Part shown: piece after piece, positions 43,256 to 54,663 of the stretch | How positions within the stretch are numbered: position 1 is the first letter of the stretch | Layout: each line of letters begins with the position of its first letter | Source of the DNA: Homarus americanus | Taxonomy: Eukaryota > Arthropoda > Malacostraca > Decapoda > Nephropidae | Direction of reading: 5' to 3' | DNA: 64,000 nt | Assembly (NCBI RefSeq): GCF_018991925.1 | Contig: NW_024725489.1 | Location: 7,415,065-7,479,064 of the forward strand | Notes under the pieces: model-generated | The model's input: the letters and a program-made list of their open reading frames with translations, nothing else | What the model was told of the DNA's origin: nothing | The model's database searches: none | Position numbers and translations under genes: made by a program

Positions 43256-44990
43256 CGGTCAGACACCGGCGAGCTCACTGATAACGACAGAGAAATGAGC
43301 AATAATTTGAATAATTATTTTCAACAGTTTTCACCACCGAAATTTAAACATGATACCCGAGGCACCGACTCTATTCAGAGATAGTGAAGAAAACAAATTA
43401 AGTGAGATAGTAGTGACTAGTAACGATGTTAGTAAACAAATAGACAAAGTAAAGCCTAATAAGTCACCTGGTCCCGATGAGATATTTGCCAGAGTATTGA
43501 AGGAATGTAAGGAAGAGCTTAGTATGCCCTTAGCAAAGTTGTTTAACATGTCCTTAAAAACAGGTGTAGTACCAGAATCCTGGAGGATAGCGAATGTAAT
43601 ACCGATTTTCAAGAAGGGGGATAGATCACTATCCTCTAACTACCGCCCAATCAGTCTAACATCAATAGTAGGCAAATTACTGGAAGCAATCATCTCAAAC
43701 TCTATTCGAAATCACCTGGAGAAGCACAGATTGATCAATGATTCCCAGCATGGCTTCACAAGCGGACGCTCTTGCCTAACTAATCTATTAACATTCTTTT
43801 CATCAGTTTTCGAATCGGTGGACGAGGGGCACAATTATGATGTGGTATATCTCGACTTTAGCAAAGCCTTCGACAGAGTCCCCCACGAAAGACTAATTAG
43901 AAAGGTAGAAGCACATGGCATCAAAGGAGACATCCTTAAATGGATTAGGGCGTGGTTACAGGACAGGAAACAGCGAGTGAGCATTAACGGCACTAACTCC
44001 CATTGGAGCAACGTCACAAGTGGCGTTCCCCAAGGCTCAGTACTTGGACCATTATTGTTTATGATATACATAAACGACATAGATAACGGCATAGACAGCA
44101 ACGTAAGTAAATTTGCTGATGACACTAAAATAGGACGTGTTATCAAATCTGACGAGGACTCGGCAAAACTACAGGAAGATCTAAACAAATTTTTCAAATG
44201 GTCTGTAAAATGGCAGATGAAATTCAACGTCGACAAATGTAAAGTACTCAGTATAGGAGATGTAAACAGGGAAACCAGATACCAGATGAACAACGATGCC
44301 ATAGAGAAATCCGACTGCGAGAGAGATTTAGGAGTAATGATAAGTAGGAACCTTAAGCCAAGTAAACAATGTGTTTTTGCTCGTAACAAGGCTAATAAAG
44401 TACTTGGGTTCATACAAAGGAGTGTTAGTTACAAGACTAGCGAGTCATCCTAAAACTGTATCTTGCTCTTGTGAGACCACACCTGGATTACGCAGTTCAG
44501 TTCTGGTCACCGTATTACAGAATGGATATAGAATCCTTGGAAAGAATTCAGAGGAGAATGACAAGACTAATCCGGGCATTAGGAACCTTGAGTATAGAGA
44601 CAGGTTAAAGCATCTTAATTTGTACTCCCTTGAGAGACGTAGAGCGAGGGGCGACCTGATAGAGGTGTATAAGTGGAAGGCAGGGCTAAACAAAGGGGAC
44701 ATTACAAAGGTACTCAAACTATCCAACCAGGAGCGAACTCGTAACAATGGTTTTAAATTAGACAAATTTAGATTTAGGCGTGAAATAGGTAAACACTGGT
44801 TTGGAAACAGAGTAGTGGATGAATGGAACAAGTTACCAAATATCATCATTAACTCGAATACGCTGAATAGCTTCAAACATAGGTTGGATGCTTATATGAG
44901 CAATAGGGGTTGGGTGTAAACGGGACTGCCCAGTATGGGCCAATAGGCCCGCTGCAGTTTCCTCCATTCTTATGTTCTTATGTTCTTATG
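43256..44990 (+). pseudogene. CR1-like LINE inserted in I-like copy 3
   Basis: 5'-truncated CR1 on the plus strand starting at about TGELTDNDREMSNNLN. RT motifs: NKSPGPDEIFARVL, IFKKGDRSLSSNYRPISLTS, SQHGFTSGRSCLTNLL, YLDFSKAFDRVPHERL, SGVPQGSVLGPLLFMIYIND and FADDTKI (active site). A frameshift in TSE(V)ILRL at about 44450 and another near 44567 split the C-terminus, which ends RLDAYMSNRGWV at 44919. The tail is (TTCTTATG)n to 44990. Host LINE coding sequence continues directly on both sides. Confidence 0.9.
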
Positions 44991-46349
44991 CTACCTCCCA
45001 AAACAAGCGGAATTCCACTTCCTACTCCTCCCTCAGAGCAGGTGCCCCCAAAACAGCCACCATTCCTAACAGACGAGGAGGAGAACGACTCAACCATGAA
45101 CGCCGAGAGCAACTACAGCACCAGCGACGAGGAGATAATGATAGAATAGCCCCACATCCTTGTCATTTCAAGATAACACAGTGGAATGTACAAGGCCTGT
45201 CCAACAAACGGCATACTGTACAAGCAGCAGCCATAGCTAAAAATAGTGATGTCTTCATTCTGCAAGAAACCCTGATGTCCAAAGATAAGCAATTTCGCTT
45301 GCCTGGATACCAAAAGTACTTTGTACCAAAGGGGCCCAACTCCCATGGCAGCATGATTCTCGTCAGGGCGACCATCCCCAGTTCAGAAGTAGAACCAGTT
45401 CACTGTGGAGATGGAGTAGAGGCACAAGCTGTTCGGATACACCTGGCAAACGACAGTCTTGTAGTGTACAACATCTATAAACCGCCACCCAAACGACTAG
45501 AAGCCGGTGAACTACTGACACAAGCAACACAGGAACTTGTGCTCTTTGCTGGGGACTTCAACGCCCACCATCCAACGATCAATTCGACCACAACGATGAA
45601 CCAGGATGGTCATCACCTAGTGGAACTGCTGACAGATGTTCCAGAAATAACGCTCATTAATACTGGGGAACCAACATACATACTGGGAGGAAAATTGGAC
45701 CTCACATTCATCTCCACTGAGCTCATTCCAGTAGCTCAGTGAGAGATAGATGATGAACTGACCAGTGACCACTTTGCAACGACAACTACTTTGAGGGTGG
45801 AGCTACTCCCTCCTCCCCCACGTCCGCCACTCAGATGGAATACTAAGAAAGCAAATTGGAAATAATATCAAGATGAACTCCAAAAATGGTATTCGAACTA
45901 TGAACCAACAGAACATATTGAACAACTAAACCAGGACCTTACTGATGCCATACAACACACAGCAGAGGAAACAATACCAAAAACAAACCCTACAAATAGA
46001 CACCACAAAGACTACTGGTTCTACAATGACGAGGTCAGAGAACAGAATCACAGAAGCAACACATTCAGAAGACATCTCCGACAGTACCCTTCCCCTGAGG
46101 GAGTGAAACTCTTGAGAGCTGCTGTCCAACATGCTCGTCAAATTACTCAGAAAATTAGGGATGACAAATGGCTCGAGCGGTGTGCAACCTTTAATGCACA
46201 CACCAGCCTGAGTGAATTCTGGAGAAAACTCAGGATAGCAACAGGAAAACTGTCTAGAGCACCAGCCCACCCCCAGCCACTAGAGGACGCAAATCGCTTG
46301 GCAGAGCACTTTGCAGAACGCTCTTCATCAGCTCAACTACCTCCTGAAA
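44991..46349 (+). pseudogene. I-like LINE copy 3, endonuclease region
   Basis: After the end of ORF1 (45149), ORF2 opens with an AP-type endonuclease: ITQWNVQGLSNKRHTVQ, DVFILQETLMS, GYQKYFVPKGPNSHG, LVVYNIYKPPP, LFAGDFNAHHP, LDLTFIST and SDHFATTT. The catalytic N, E, D/N and terminal D/H residues are all readable. Stops at 45741 (TGA) and 45865 (TAA) break the frame. A linker (KDYWFYNDEVREQN, then HARQITQKIRDDKWLERC) follows up to the minus-strand CR1 at 46350. Confidence 0.85.
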
Positions 46350-47604
46350 TAAGAACATAAGAACATAAGAATGGAGGAAACTGCAGCTGGCCTTTTGGCC
46401 CATACTGGACAGTCCCATCTACACCCAACCCCCATTGCTCATATAAGCATCCAACCTATGGTTGAAGCTATCCAGCGTATTCGATTTAATGATGACATTT
46501 GGTAACTTGTTCCATTCATCCACTACTCTGTTTCCAAACCAATGTTTACCTATTTCGCGCTTATATCTAAATTTGTCTAATATAAAACCATAGTTACGAG
46601 TTCGCTCCTGGTTGGATAGTTTGAGTAAGTTTGTAATGTCCCCTTTGTTTAGCCCTGACTTCCATTTATACACCTCTATCATGTCGCCCCTCGCCCTACG
46701 TCTCTCGAGGGAGTGCAAATTAAGATGCTTTAATCTCTCTCGATACTCAAGGTTCCTAATGCCCGGGATTAGTCTTGATATTCTCCTCTGAATTCTTTCC
46801 AAGGATTCTATATCCATTCTGTAATATGGTGACCAGAATTGAACTGTATAATCCAGGTGAGGTCTCACAGGCGCAAGATATAGTCTTAAGATGACCTCGC
46901 TAGTCTTGTAACTAATACTCCTTTGTATGAACCCAAGTACTTTATTAGCCTTGTTACGAGCAAAAACACATTGTTTACTTGGCTTAAGATTCCTACTTAT
47001 CATTACTCCTAAATCTCTCTCGCAGTCGGATTTTTCAATGGTATGGTTGTTCATCTGGTATCTGGTTTCCCTGTTTACATCTCCAATACTGAGTACTTTA
47101 CATTTGTCCACATTGAATTTCATCTGCCATTTCTCAGACCATTCGAAAATTTTTTTTAGATCTTCCTGTAGTTTTGCTGAGTCCTCGTCAGATTTAATTA
47201 CACATCCTATTTTAGTGTCATCAGCAAATTTATTTATGTTGCTGTCTATGCCGATATCTATGTCGTTCATGTATATAATAAATAATAATGGTCCAAGTAC
47301 TGAGCCTTGGGGAACTCCACTAGTGACGTTGCTCCAATGGGATTTAGTGCCGTTAATGCTCACTCGCTGTTTCCTGTCCTGTAAGCACACCCTAATCCAT
47401 TTTAGAATATTACCTTTAATGCCATGTGACTCTACCTTTCTTATTAGTCTTTCGTGGGGGACTTTGTCGAAGGCTTTGCTAAAGTCGAGATATACCACAT
47501 CATAATTGTGCCCCTCGTCCACCGATTCGAAAACTGATGAAAAGAATGTTAATAGATTAGTTAGACATGTATGCCCGCTTGTGAAGCCATGCTGAGAATC
47601 ATTG
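46350..47604 (-). mobile_element. Minus-strand CR1-like LINE inserted in I-like copy 3
   Basis: 5'-truncated CR1 on the minus strand; its (TTCTTATG)n tail complement starts the segment. RT is open without a stop from about 47600 to 46419: YLDFSKAFDKVPHERL, SGVPQGSVLGPLLFIIYMND, FADDTKIGCVI, LRLYLAPVRPHLDYTVQFW and RLDAYMSNGGWV. About 90% like the plus-strand CR1 at 43.3 kb, and less damaged, so it inserted more recently or decayed less. The N-terminal part of RT and all of the endonuclease are missing. Confidence 0.9.
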
Positions 47605-48601
47605 GAGAGAGAAGTAGTAGTCAGACATGCAATTGATCAAACTGACACTACAGACTGTCTGTTTACTATAGAAGAAATCAGAAGGGCCAGGAAAACAAGC
47701 AAAGACACCACTCCTGACAGTGATGGTATAACCTATTCATTGCTCAGCAATGCAGGACTTGCTGGTGAACTTGCTCGCCTAACAGTTATCAACGCATCAT
47801 GGTCAGCAGGCAAGCTCCCGCCAGCTTGGAAAAGAGCAAACATTGTTCCTTTTCCCAAACCCAATGATCCCCAGAATTTCAGACCAATATCACTAACAGC
47901 ATGCATCGGCAAAACCGCAGAACGGATGGTCCTTACACGACTCCTCTGGAAAACTGGACCACTTCACCACAATATCTTTGGATTCACCAAAGGTGTCAGC
48001 ACTGCATACAGTTTGGCCACTCTCCTGGGATCGATTGGTCAAAATAAGGCAATCGTAGTATTCTGTGATCTAGAGAAAGCTTTTGAACTGGCAAATGCAC
48101 AGGCCATTGTAACCACTCTGGCCCGGAAAGGCGTCAAGGGATGCCTACTGGTTTGGATTGCTGACTATCTCCAAAACAGAACAGCAAGAGTTACCTGTCA
48201 AAACTAAGTCTCAGATCACCAAAGACTTGAAAATGGCACACTACAAGGAGTTCCTAGTCCAACTCTCTTCAACATCCTCATGGAAAACTTGTGTCGGCTC
48301 CCCTTTCAAGAGGGTACTAAACTGCTAAGCTATGCTGACGACTAGGCACTGATAGTAAAAGGCAGAAACCAAATCAGCAAAGTCCAAAGAGCACTAGACC
48401 TCATCAGTGAAGAATGTATGAGTCTCGGGCTCAAGATATCAATCCCAAAATCGAAAGCCATGACGATTGGACACAATAAGCCGGTGACACAAATGCAAAT
48501 ACAAGGTATTGCCGTACAATGGGTCAATGTATACAAATTCCTGGGCATCTGGATTGACAAAGGCCTCAAATTTGACAATGAGATAAACTATCTAAGAGAC
48601 C
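47605..48601 (+). pseudogene. I-like LINE copy 3, RT region
   Basis: Continues ORF2 after the CR1: FTIEEIRRARKTSKDTTPDS, FRPISLTACIGKTAERMV, GFTKGVSTAYSLATLL, FCDLEKAFELANAQAIVT, GTLQGVPSPTLFNILMENL and the active-site box LLSYADD followed at once by TAG (48343). Another TAA lies at 48205. Sequence continues to FLGIWIDKGLKFDNEINYLR, where Ty3 element 3 begins. Bases 48597-48601 (AGACC) are one half of its target duplication. Confidence 0.87.
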
Positions 48602-49025
48602 TGTGGTGGATGTAATCCTAGACAAGGTTCTTGAAACTCCAGGGCACAAGCAGTAGATATATTCAACAAGTGGTACAAGACTTGGCGTGATAGCCAACCG
48701 GTACAGGAACAGGAGTCAGCACAAGGAACTCCTCGCCGTAGGCAGGCCGAAGCCGATCTGAGGGAAATTAGCTAGCTAGGCAAGGGGAGTTGCTAGACAT
48801 TCCTAGGACAATAAATGGGGTCTTCTAATTACTCGACTAGCGCGGTACAGACATAGTACATCGGGACATAGTAAATGAACATAGGCATTAGACATAAGCA
48901 TAGACATCAGACATGCTATAATAATATGTAGTAATACAGACATGTGAATAAATGGTACAATGAATGGTAACAAGAGTCTTGGCGTCAGGCGTGTTCACAT
49001 ATCTTGGTATGTACATATCTATACA
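48602..49025 (-). repeat. 3' LTR of Ty3 element 3
   Basis: On the minus strand TGTATAGATATGTAC to ATCCACCACA. The stop codon of gag-pol (TAG, 49021-49019) is inside its first seven bases. Confidence 0.95.
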
Positions 49026-52000
49026 CCTCCCTCCCCCTTTACGCTCGTAGTGCAATCTCGAGCGGCTACGGACTCTTTTTCCATGAGTCGGGGGGAGCGG
49101 CGAGGGACAATGGGAGGATCAACTGACGACCTTCGTTCCTGGTCTGGGCAAGGGGACACAGGGGACGGGGAGGAAGGTTCGTCACTAGAGGATGGCACTG
49201 GGCGGAGGTGGCGTCTGTTTCGCCACCACACACGACCACTGGGGAGGCGGACTTGGTACGAACGAGACTCGCCACGGCCCATGACGACCCCAACCTTGTC
49301 CCAGCGGTGTGACGTCGGGTCCTGGATTCGTACTTGCTGGCCGACGGCCAACCTGGGAAGGGGGCGGGCTTGGGCGTCATAGTGGCTTGTCACTTGGGCC
49401 ATCCGGGCAGCCTCACGGCGGTCACACTCGTCCGCCTTGATCTGCCATTCATCTAAGAAGGACTGGGGGTGGGCAGGCACACAAGTACGAAGGGGGCGGC
49501 CATACAACACCTGGGCAGGAGAGCGTCCGGCAGGGGTAGGGGTGTTACGGAGTTCCAGTAGGCCCCTGTCGAACTCCTCGCAGTCCAGGTTCCCCGTCGG
49601 TGCTGTCTTGAGGATGAGGTATTTTACGGACTTTACCGCTGCCTCGGCGTGGCCATTCGCCTGCGGGTAATGAGGGGAGGTGACGATGTGGTGGACGCCC
49701 CAGCGTTCGGCGAAGCTCTTGAACTCGTGGCTATTGAACGGGGGCCCACCGTCGGTTCGGAGGCGGAGAGGCACTCCGACTTCCCGGAAGAAGCAACAAA
49801 ACATCCGGATGACCCTGGAAGAGGTGGTGTCCCGACCACAGGGAACTACCACGGGCCATCCAGAGAGCCTGTCGGCGACCACCAGGAAAGACTTTCCGGC
49901 CACATTAAAGAAGTCGGCGGACACGGACTCAAAGGGCCGCTTTGGGAGGTCATTGCACAGGTACGGCTCTTGTTGCTGGCTGGGCTGGAGTTGCTGGCAA
50001 GGCTCACAGGCCTCAACCGTGCTCTTAATATCGGCGTCAATACCAGGCCAGAAGACGGTCTGACGGGCTCTGCGCCTGGTGGCTTCAACGCCGCGGTGGC
50101 TGTCATGGAGGCGGGATAAGGTGCGCCGGCGGAGGGCAGCGGGAACGACGATCCTGGGGCCGTACAACACCAGCTCTCCGTCCGCATAGAGGCTATCCCT
50201 TAGCTTCCAGAAGGGGAGGGCGGAGGCGTGAATGTCGTAGCGGTTGGTGGGGAATCCAGCGGAGACGTAGTCGAGGAGTTGGACGTATGCCGGGTCTTGA
50301 GCGGCGGCGATGCGAAGCTCCTGGAGAGTCCTATCGTCTTCGATGGAGGGCGTCGTCGTCGTCTTGTCAGCAAGAGAAGTGGCTGTGTGTGTCACTAAAG
50401 ACCGAACGTGAGCAGCGGCCGTGGTACAGTCGACTTCATCTTCAGGTGTGGGGCGACTAACAGGGGCTCGGGAGAGGGCGTCTGGTATGCACAGAAGCTT
50501 CCCGGCGCGCCACACAGCTGTAAAGACGTAAGGGGCGGTCTTCTCTTTGAGACGTTGGAGGCGAGGATTTTCGATGGCGTCCAACGTGTAGTGATTAAGA
50601 ATGGGTATGAGCGGGCGATGGTCCGTCATGAGGGTGAAATGCCCAAGGCCGAACAGGTAAAGGCGGCACTTGGCCATAGCCCAGGCGACTGCCAGCATCT
50701 CTAGTTCAATGGTGGCGTATCTGGTCTCCGTGTCCGTCAAAAACCTGGAGCCACACTGAACTAAGCGCAGTCTACCCTGGCCGTGGTCTTGAAGGAGGGC
50801 ATATCCGAGGCCGTATAGACGGGAGGCGTCGGTCTGGAGGACCACTGGTAAGGACGGGTCGAAGGGTGCCAGGGCTGGTGGTGACAGCAACGCCTTCTTA
50901 ACATTCCTGAACGCTAGGTCGTGGTCAGGAGTCCATAGGAAAGAGCGCTTGGGGCTCATGAGGGGGCGTAGAGGTTGGGCTGATGTGGCGATTTTAGGGG
51001 AGAAGTCGGCCAGCTGATTTACCAGGCCCATAAATGAGCGAAGGTCGGTCAGGTTCGCTGGAGTAGGGAAGTCCCTGATGGCCTTGACCTTTTCCTCATC
51101 AGCTGAGATCCCCTCTGGCGAGATGTTGTAGCCGCAGTAGTTAACTTGGGAGGCGGCGACCACAAATTTATCTTTGTTCAGGGTGATACCATGGGCACGA
51201 CATCTTGTGAGCATCAGATGAACTCGGTTCAAGTGGGCCGGGAGATCATCGTCGAAGAGCAGGATGTCATCTACGACCTTCACGCAGTTGGTGACACCCT
51301 GCAGAGCCATATCCCCACGGAGGCAGTACGCATCCCCCGTTGCTGCGAAGCCCATGGGTCCGCGGCAGTGTTGGAAGCGGCCGTAGGGCGTGATGAATGT
51401 AGTGAGGTGGCGATCTTCTTCCGCCAGGTCGACTTGCCAGTACCCATGTAGTGCATCCGCCGTGGTAAAGAACTTTGCAGACGGGGTGACGCTGCGGACT
51501 GCTTGGATGGGCGTAGGCGATGGATGGGCGGGACGGGAGACCTGCGAGTTGAGATGGGTGAGGTCCACTGTGATGCGAACACCTACAGGCTTGGGTGCCA
51601 AGACCATAGGGTGGCACCACTCGGAGGGCTCCTCACCGGCGTGTCTGATGATCCCCTGCTGCACCAGAGAATCGAGCTCCGCCTTCACCTTGTCCCGTAT
51701 GGCAAAGGGGATAGGCCTGGGTGTGTGGATGGCGAAAGGCGTCGCGCCAGGCTTGAGGTGGATTCTCATCGGGGGGCCTGTCATCTTCTTGAGCGGCGTC
51801 TTCTGGAGGTCGGGCTTGGAGACAAGGACGTCGCTGAACTGACGAAAAAAGAACTCCCGGGCGGCAGCAGGTGTGGTCATGGCTGAAACAGGTATCTCTG
51901 CACACCTGTTGAGGTGTGTCACAGCGAGGATGGGCTTTGGGAACTCGGATGAGACGATGGCCAAGTCCTGACAATGGCCACATGACAAGAGAGGGGTTTG

Positions 52001-53752
52001 GATGCCCTCATGGACGTGGACTGTGGCAAGGCAAGACTTGGGACCGAGCTGTAGTGTTGCCTTGAAGCAACCCAAAGGTGGAGACATCGGGGACCCGTCC
52101 GCTGTGAGCACGTCGTTCATGGCTGTGGGTGACAGGCTACTCCTGGGGATGTTGAGGGCGTCCAGGTGTGTTGGTCCAATCACCGTGATGTCCGCGCCCG
52201 TGTCAGGTATCATCAGGAGGTTGGAAGAGTTGGTACCGTAGGACAGACGAACATTGACGGGCTTGGGGGACCTGTCACTCGAGGTATCATCCACGCGTCG
52301 GCATCCTTTGTTGTTCTTGGGAGACGGTGGTGTGGACGTTCTGTCGGGCTGTGAAGAGACGTTTTGACCTGGAGATGGAGGCTTCTTGGTGGACCTGCAA
52401 CACTTGGCGAAGTGTCCTTGCTTGTTGCAAGCGTTGCATGAGACCTTGTTGGCAAGACATCGAGGTGTGCGGGGCCAATGGCCTTGAAATCCGCAGTTTC
52501 GACATGTACTATCAGCCGCAGGGCACTTTCCTGGACTGTGCTGGCGCTGACAGCTTCTGCAGGATTCGGGAGAAAACACTGGTGACTGTGACGGGGGCTG
52601 TGGAGAGGACGCCGTCTGCATCTGGCGTTGATTCCTCTTGTAGGTGGAGACGGCGTGGACTTGAGATGGCGATGAGTGTATAGCTGAGGCAGCCTCTCTT
52701 GTGGCCTCATACGACCTGCAACAGGTGACGAAGTCGGTGAGGGAAGAGGCGGCGTCGAGGGTGAGGAGTTTCTGAAGCAGGTCCTCGTCACGTACACCCA
52801 TCAGCAAGATCATCTTGAGCTGGATCTCAGCACAGGTTACAGGATCGCCTGTACATAGGTCCACCTCGGTTGCTAGGTCCTTAAGTCGTGCATAGAAGTC
52901 TGAGAATGATTCCCCAGAAGCTTGTTTGCAGGATAGCAGTTCCCTACGACGCAAAGCTTCATTGCGGAGGCCACGGAAATGACTCTGCAAGGCGTTTAAA
53001 ACCTCTGTCACTGACCTGGGGGAGTCAGGGGGGATGGCTAGCGTGTGCTCTAGGAGGCGTTGAACATCGAGGGAAATGCACGATCTTAATTGGATGAGTT
53101 GTTTATGAGGGGGCATTCGATTGAGGTCAGACATAACAGCAAAGTCTTCGAAACGACGTCGCCATTGACGGTATACTTGATATGTTGCATCAGATTGAAG
53201 AGGTGGGGGGCTGGGAACTGAAGACTTGCTGTGCAGGGGTGTACTCGAGACGGCAGGCGGTGGAGGAGGCACGGAGAGGTCGACGAGAGTTGAGACTGGA
53301 ACAGGTGGTTGAGAAGACACTGAGGCATAACTAGGGGAGATAGGTGACGTGTGAGGAGGCGTTGTCTGAAGGATAGATGAAGAGGCTGAAGCTGGCGAAT
53401 TGGTTGTGGCAGCTGGTGAAGTCGTCCTCGTTGCCAGCAATTCCAATAGGTCCAGGAATTTGCGGTTATCAGCTTGGTGTTGTTGTTGAAGTTGAAGACG
53501 GTAAGCTGATTCCTCTGACTGTCTTGACAATTCCTCTTGATGTCGTTTTTCCTCCTCTAATTGACGTCTTTGGGCTTCCTTCTCTTGGGAAACTTGTAGG
53601 AAGTGGATTAACTGACGTATATCCTGGCTCCCATCCTTTGAATTTGGCGCGCCCGGCGTGTGAGGCGTGAGGGGGGGTGGGAGGGTCTGTGAGGCTTCGT
53701 CTACCTCATAATTCTCATCTAAATTTCCCGGCAAATCGTCGTGGTCAGACAT
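49019..53752 (-). CDS. Gag-pol polyprotein of Ty3 element 3
   Basis: 1577 codons from the ATG at 53752 (MSDHDDLPGN). The frame is open further upstream, but that part looks like leader. Residues about 50-110 are Gln/Glu-rich (EKEAQRRQLEEEKRHQEE), probably a coiled coil. Then capsid-like Gag; three Cys/His knuckles (CRSCQRQHSPGKC, CRNCGFQGHWPRTPRC, CNACNKQGHFAKCC; about 398-457); protease IPDTGADITVIG (about 513); RT with ADALHGYWQVDL and VVDDILLF (about 825); RNase H QTDASRLYGLGYALL (about 971); integrase with HHCC domain (about 1205-1245) and catalytic D (SADFF, 1275), D (RTDGG, 1332), E (GHAEAAVK, 1366); and a GPY/F-like C-terminal module (VWWRNRRHLRP). No chromodomain or env is seen. All catalytic residues are present and no stop interrupts the frame. 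The last codons cover the purine tract, and the stop is in the LTR. Confidence 0.95.
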   Translation of the reverse strand: MSDHDDLPGNLDENYEVDEASQTLPPPLTPHTPGAPNSKDGSQDIRQLIHFLQVSQEKEAQRRQLEEEKRHQEELSRQSEESAYRLQLQQQHQADNRKFLDLLELLATRTTSPAATTNSPASASSSILQTTPPHTSPISPSYASVSSQPPVPVSTLVDLSVPPPPPAVSSTPLHSKSSVPSPPPLQSDATYQVYRQWRRRFEDFAVMSDLNRMPPHKQLIQLRSCISLDVQRLLEHTLAIPPDSPRSVTEVLNALQSHFRGLRNEALRRRELLSCKQASGESFSDFYARLKDLATEVDLCTGDPVTCAEIQLKMILLMGVRDEDLLQKLLTLDAASSLTDFVTCCRSYEATREAASAIHSSPSQVHAVSTYKRNQRQMQTASSPQPPSQSPVFSPESCRSCQRQHSPGKCPAADSTCRNCGFQGHWPRTPRCLANKVSCNACNKQGHFAKCCRSTKKPPSPGQNVSSQPDRTSTPPSPKNNKGCRRVDDTSSDRSPKPVNVRLSYGTNSSNLLMIPDTGADITVIGPTHLDALNIPRSSLSPTAMNDVLTADGSPMSPPLGCFKATLQLGPKSCLATVHVHEGIQTPLLSCGHCQDLAIVSSEFPKPILAVTHLNRCAEIPVSAMTTPAAAREFFFRQFSDVLVSKPDLQKTPLKKMTGPPMRIHLKPGATPFAIHTPRPIPFAIRDKVKAELDSLVQQGIIRHAGEEPSEWCHPMVLAPKPVGVRITVDLTHLNSQVSRPAHPSPTPIQAVRSVTPSAKFFTTADALHGYWQVDLAEEDRHLTTFITPYGRFQHCRGPMGFAATGDAYCLRGDMALQGVTNCVKVVDDILLFDDDLPAHLNRVHLMLTRCRAHGITLNKDKFVVAASQVNYCGYNISPEGISADEEKVKAIRDFPTPANLTDLRSFMGLVNQLADFSPKIATSAQPLRPLMSPKRSFLWTPDHDLAFRNVKKALLSPPALAPFDPSLPVVLQTDASRLYGLGYALLQDHGQGRLRLVQCGSRFLTDTETRYATIELEMLAVAWAMAKCRLYLFGLGHFTLMTDHRPLIPILNHYTLDAIENPRLQRLKEKTAPYVFTAVWRAGKLLCIPDALSRAPVSRPTPEDEVDCTTAAAHVRSLVTHTATSLADKTTTTPSIEDDRTLQELRIAAAQDPAYVQLLDYVSAGFPTNRYDIHASALPFWKLRDSLYADGELVLYGPRIVVPAALRRRTLSRLHDSHRGVEATRRRARQTVFWPGIDADIKSTVEACEPCQQLQPSQQQEPYLCNDLPKRPFESVSADFFNVAGKSFLVVADRLSGWPVVVPCGRDTTSSRVIRMFCCFFREVGVPLRLRTDGGPPFNSHEFKSFAERWGVHHIVTSPHYPQANGHAEAAVKSVKYLILKTAPTGNLDCEEFDRGLLELRNTPTPAGRSPAQVLYGRPLRTCVPAHPQSFLDEWQIKADECDRREAARMAQVTSHYDAQARPLPRLAVGQQVRIQDPTSHRWDKVGVVMGRGESRSYQVRLPSGRVWWRNRRHLRPVPSSSDEPSSPSPVSPCPDQERRSSVDPPIVPRRSPRLMEKESVAARDCTTSVKGEGGV

Positions 53753-54222
53753 CTCGTGTTTGGTATGGTTGCGATGGGAAAGACAAGGAGAATAAGGTGA
53801 AGTGCTATATTTTCGCCAATGGATTTGCTTAAGTGCAGGAACTGGCTGGCAAGTAAAAGAGTACTGACTGTAATATTTGTGAAGTGAGAGGAGGCGGCTG
53901 GCGGCGGTGTATTCCTCCGCGCGCGGGCGAGCTGGCTCAGTGGGAAGGGGACGCGGGCAGTGGCTTGCGGGCCGGCGTAGATGGAGGATGTATGCCGGAA
54001 GTGCTGTCTTGGAAACTGGGCTGAAGGCGTGTCTGCTACCTGTAGGGCCGCAGAAACATAGCAAAGAGACATGAAAGGCACTGCACTTCACTTAGGGCAC
54101 TTCACAAGGTCACAAAGCACTTTAAATCCAGGGGCACTGTGGAGTATATCTTCTGGGCGGGAAACACGAGGCCGGGAAACAGACGGGGCCGGCTCTTGAG
54201 GCTTGTAAACTGTCGTGTTGGA

Positions 54223-54240
54223 GCTACTCAAACTGCGCCA
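54223..54240 (-). promoter_or_regulatory. Primer-binding site of Ty3 element 3
   Basis: TGGCGCAGTTTGAGTAGC on the minus strand, next to the 5' LTR. It shares TGGCGCAGT with element 1. Confidence 0.75.
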
Positions 54241-54663
54241 TGTGGTGGATGTAATCCTAGACAAGGTTCTTGAAACCCCAGGGCACGAGCAGTAGATATA
54301 TTCAACAAGTGGTACAAGACTTGGCGTGATAGCCAACCGGTACAGGAACAGGAGTCAGCACAAGGAACTCCTCGCCGTAGGCAGGCCGAAGCCGATCTGA
54401 GGGAAATTAGCTAGCTAGGCAAGGGGAGTTGCTAGACACTCCTAGGACAATAAATGGGGTCTTCTAATTACTCGACTAGCGCGGTACAGACATAGTACAT
54501 CGGGACATAGTAAATGAACATAGGCATTAGACATAAGCATAGACATCAGACATGCTATAATAATATGTAGTAATACAGACATGTGAATAAATGGTACAAT
54601 GAATGGTAACGGAGTCTTGGCGTCAGACGTGTTCACATATCTTGGTATGTACATATCTATACA
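54241..54663 (-). repeat. 5' LTR of Ty3 element 3
   Basis: Promoter-bearing LTR on the minus strand (TGTATAGATATG to ATCCACCACA). It is 423 bp and nearly identical to the 3' LTR. Confidence 0.95.

Larger units (their letters stand above)
48602..54663 (-). mobile_element. Ty3-type LTR retrotransposon no. 3, apparently intact
   Basis: 6.06 kb on the minus strand, flanked by AGACC (48597-48601 and 54664-54668), inserted in the RT-RNase H region of I-like LINE copy 3. LTRs of 424 and 423 bp differ at only a handful of positions (for example near 48639, 48650, 48804 and 48971), so the insertion is recent. Primer site, one uninterrupted gag-pol frame and purine tract are all in place. It is the only element in the window that looks capable of autonomous movement. 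Confidence 0.95.

Noticed and set aside
53753..54091. Upstream 113 codons of the gag-pol frame of Ty3 element 3
   Set aside because: Open by chance: Arg/Pro/Ser-rich leader sequence without Gag-like features, whereas MSDHDD begins Gag-like sequence.
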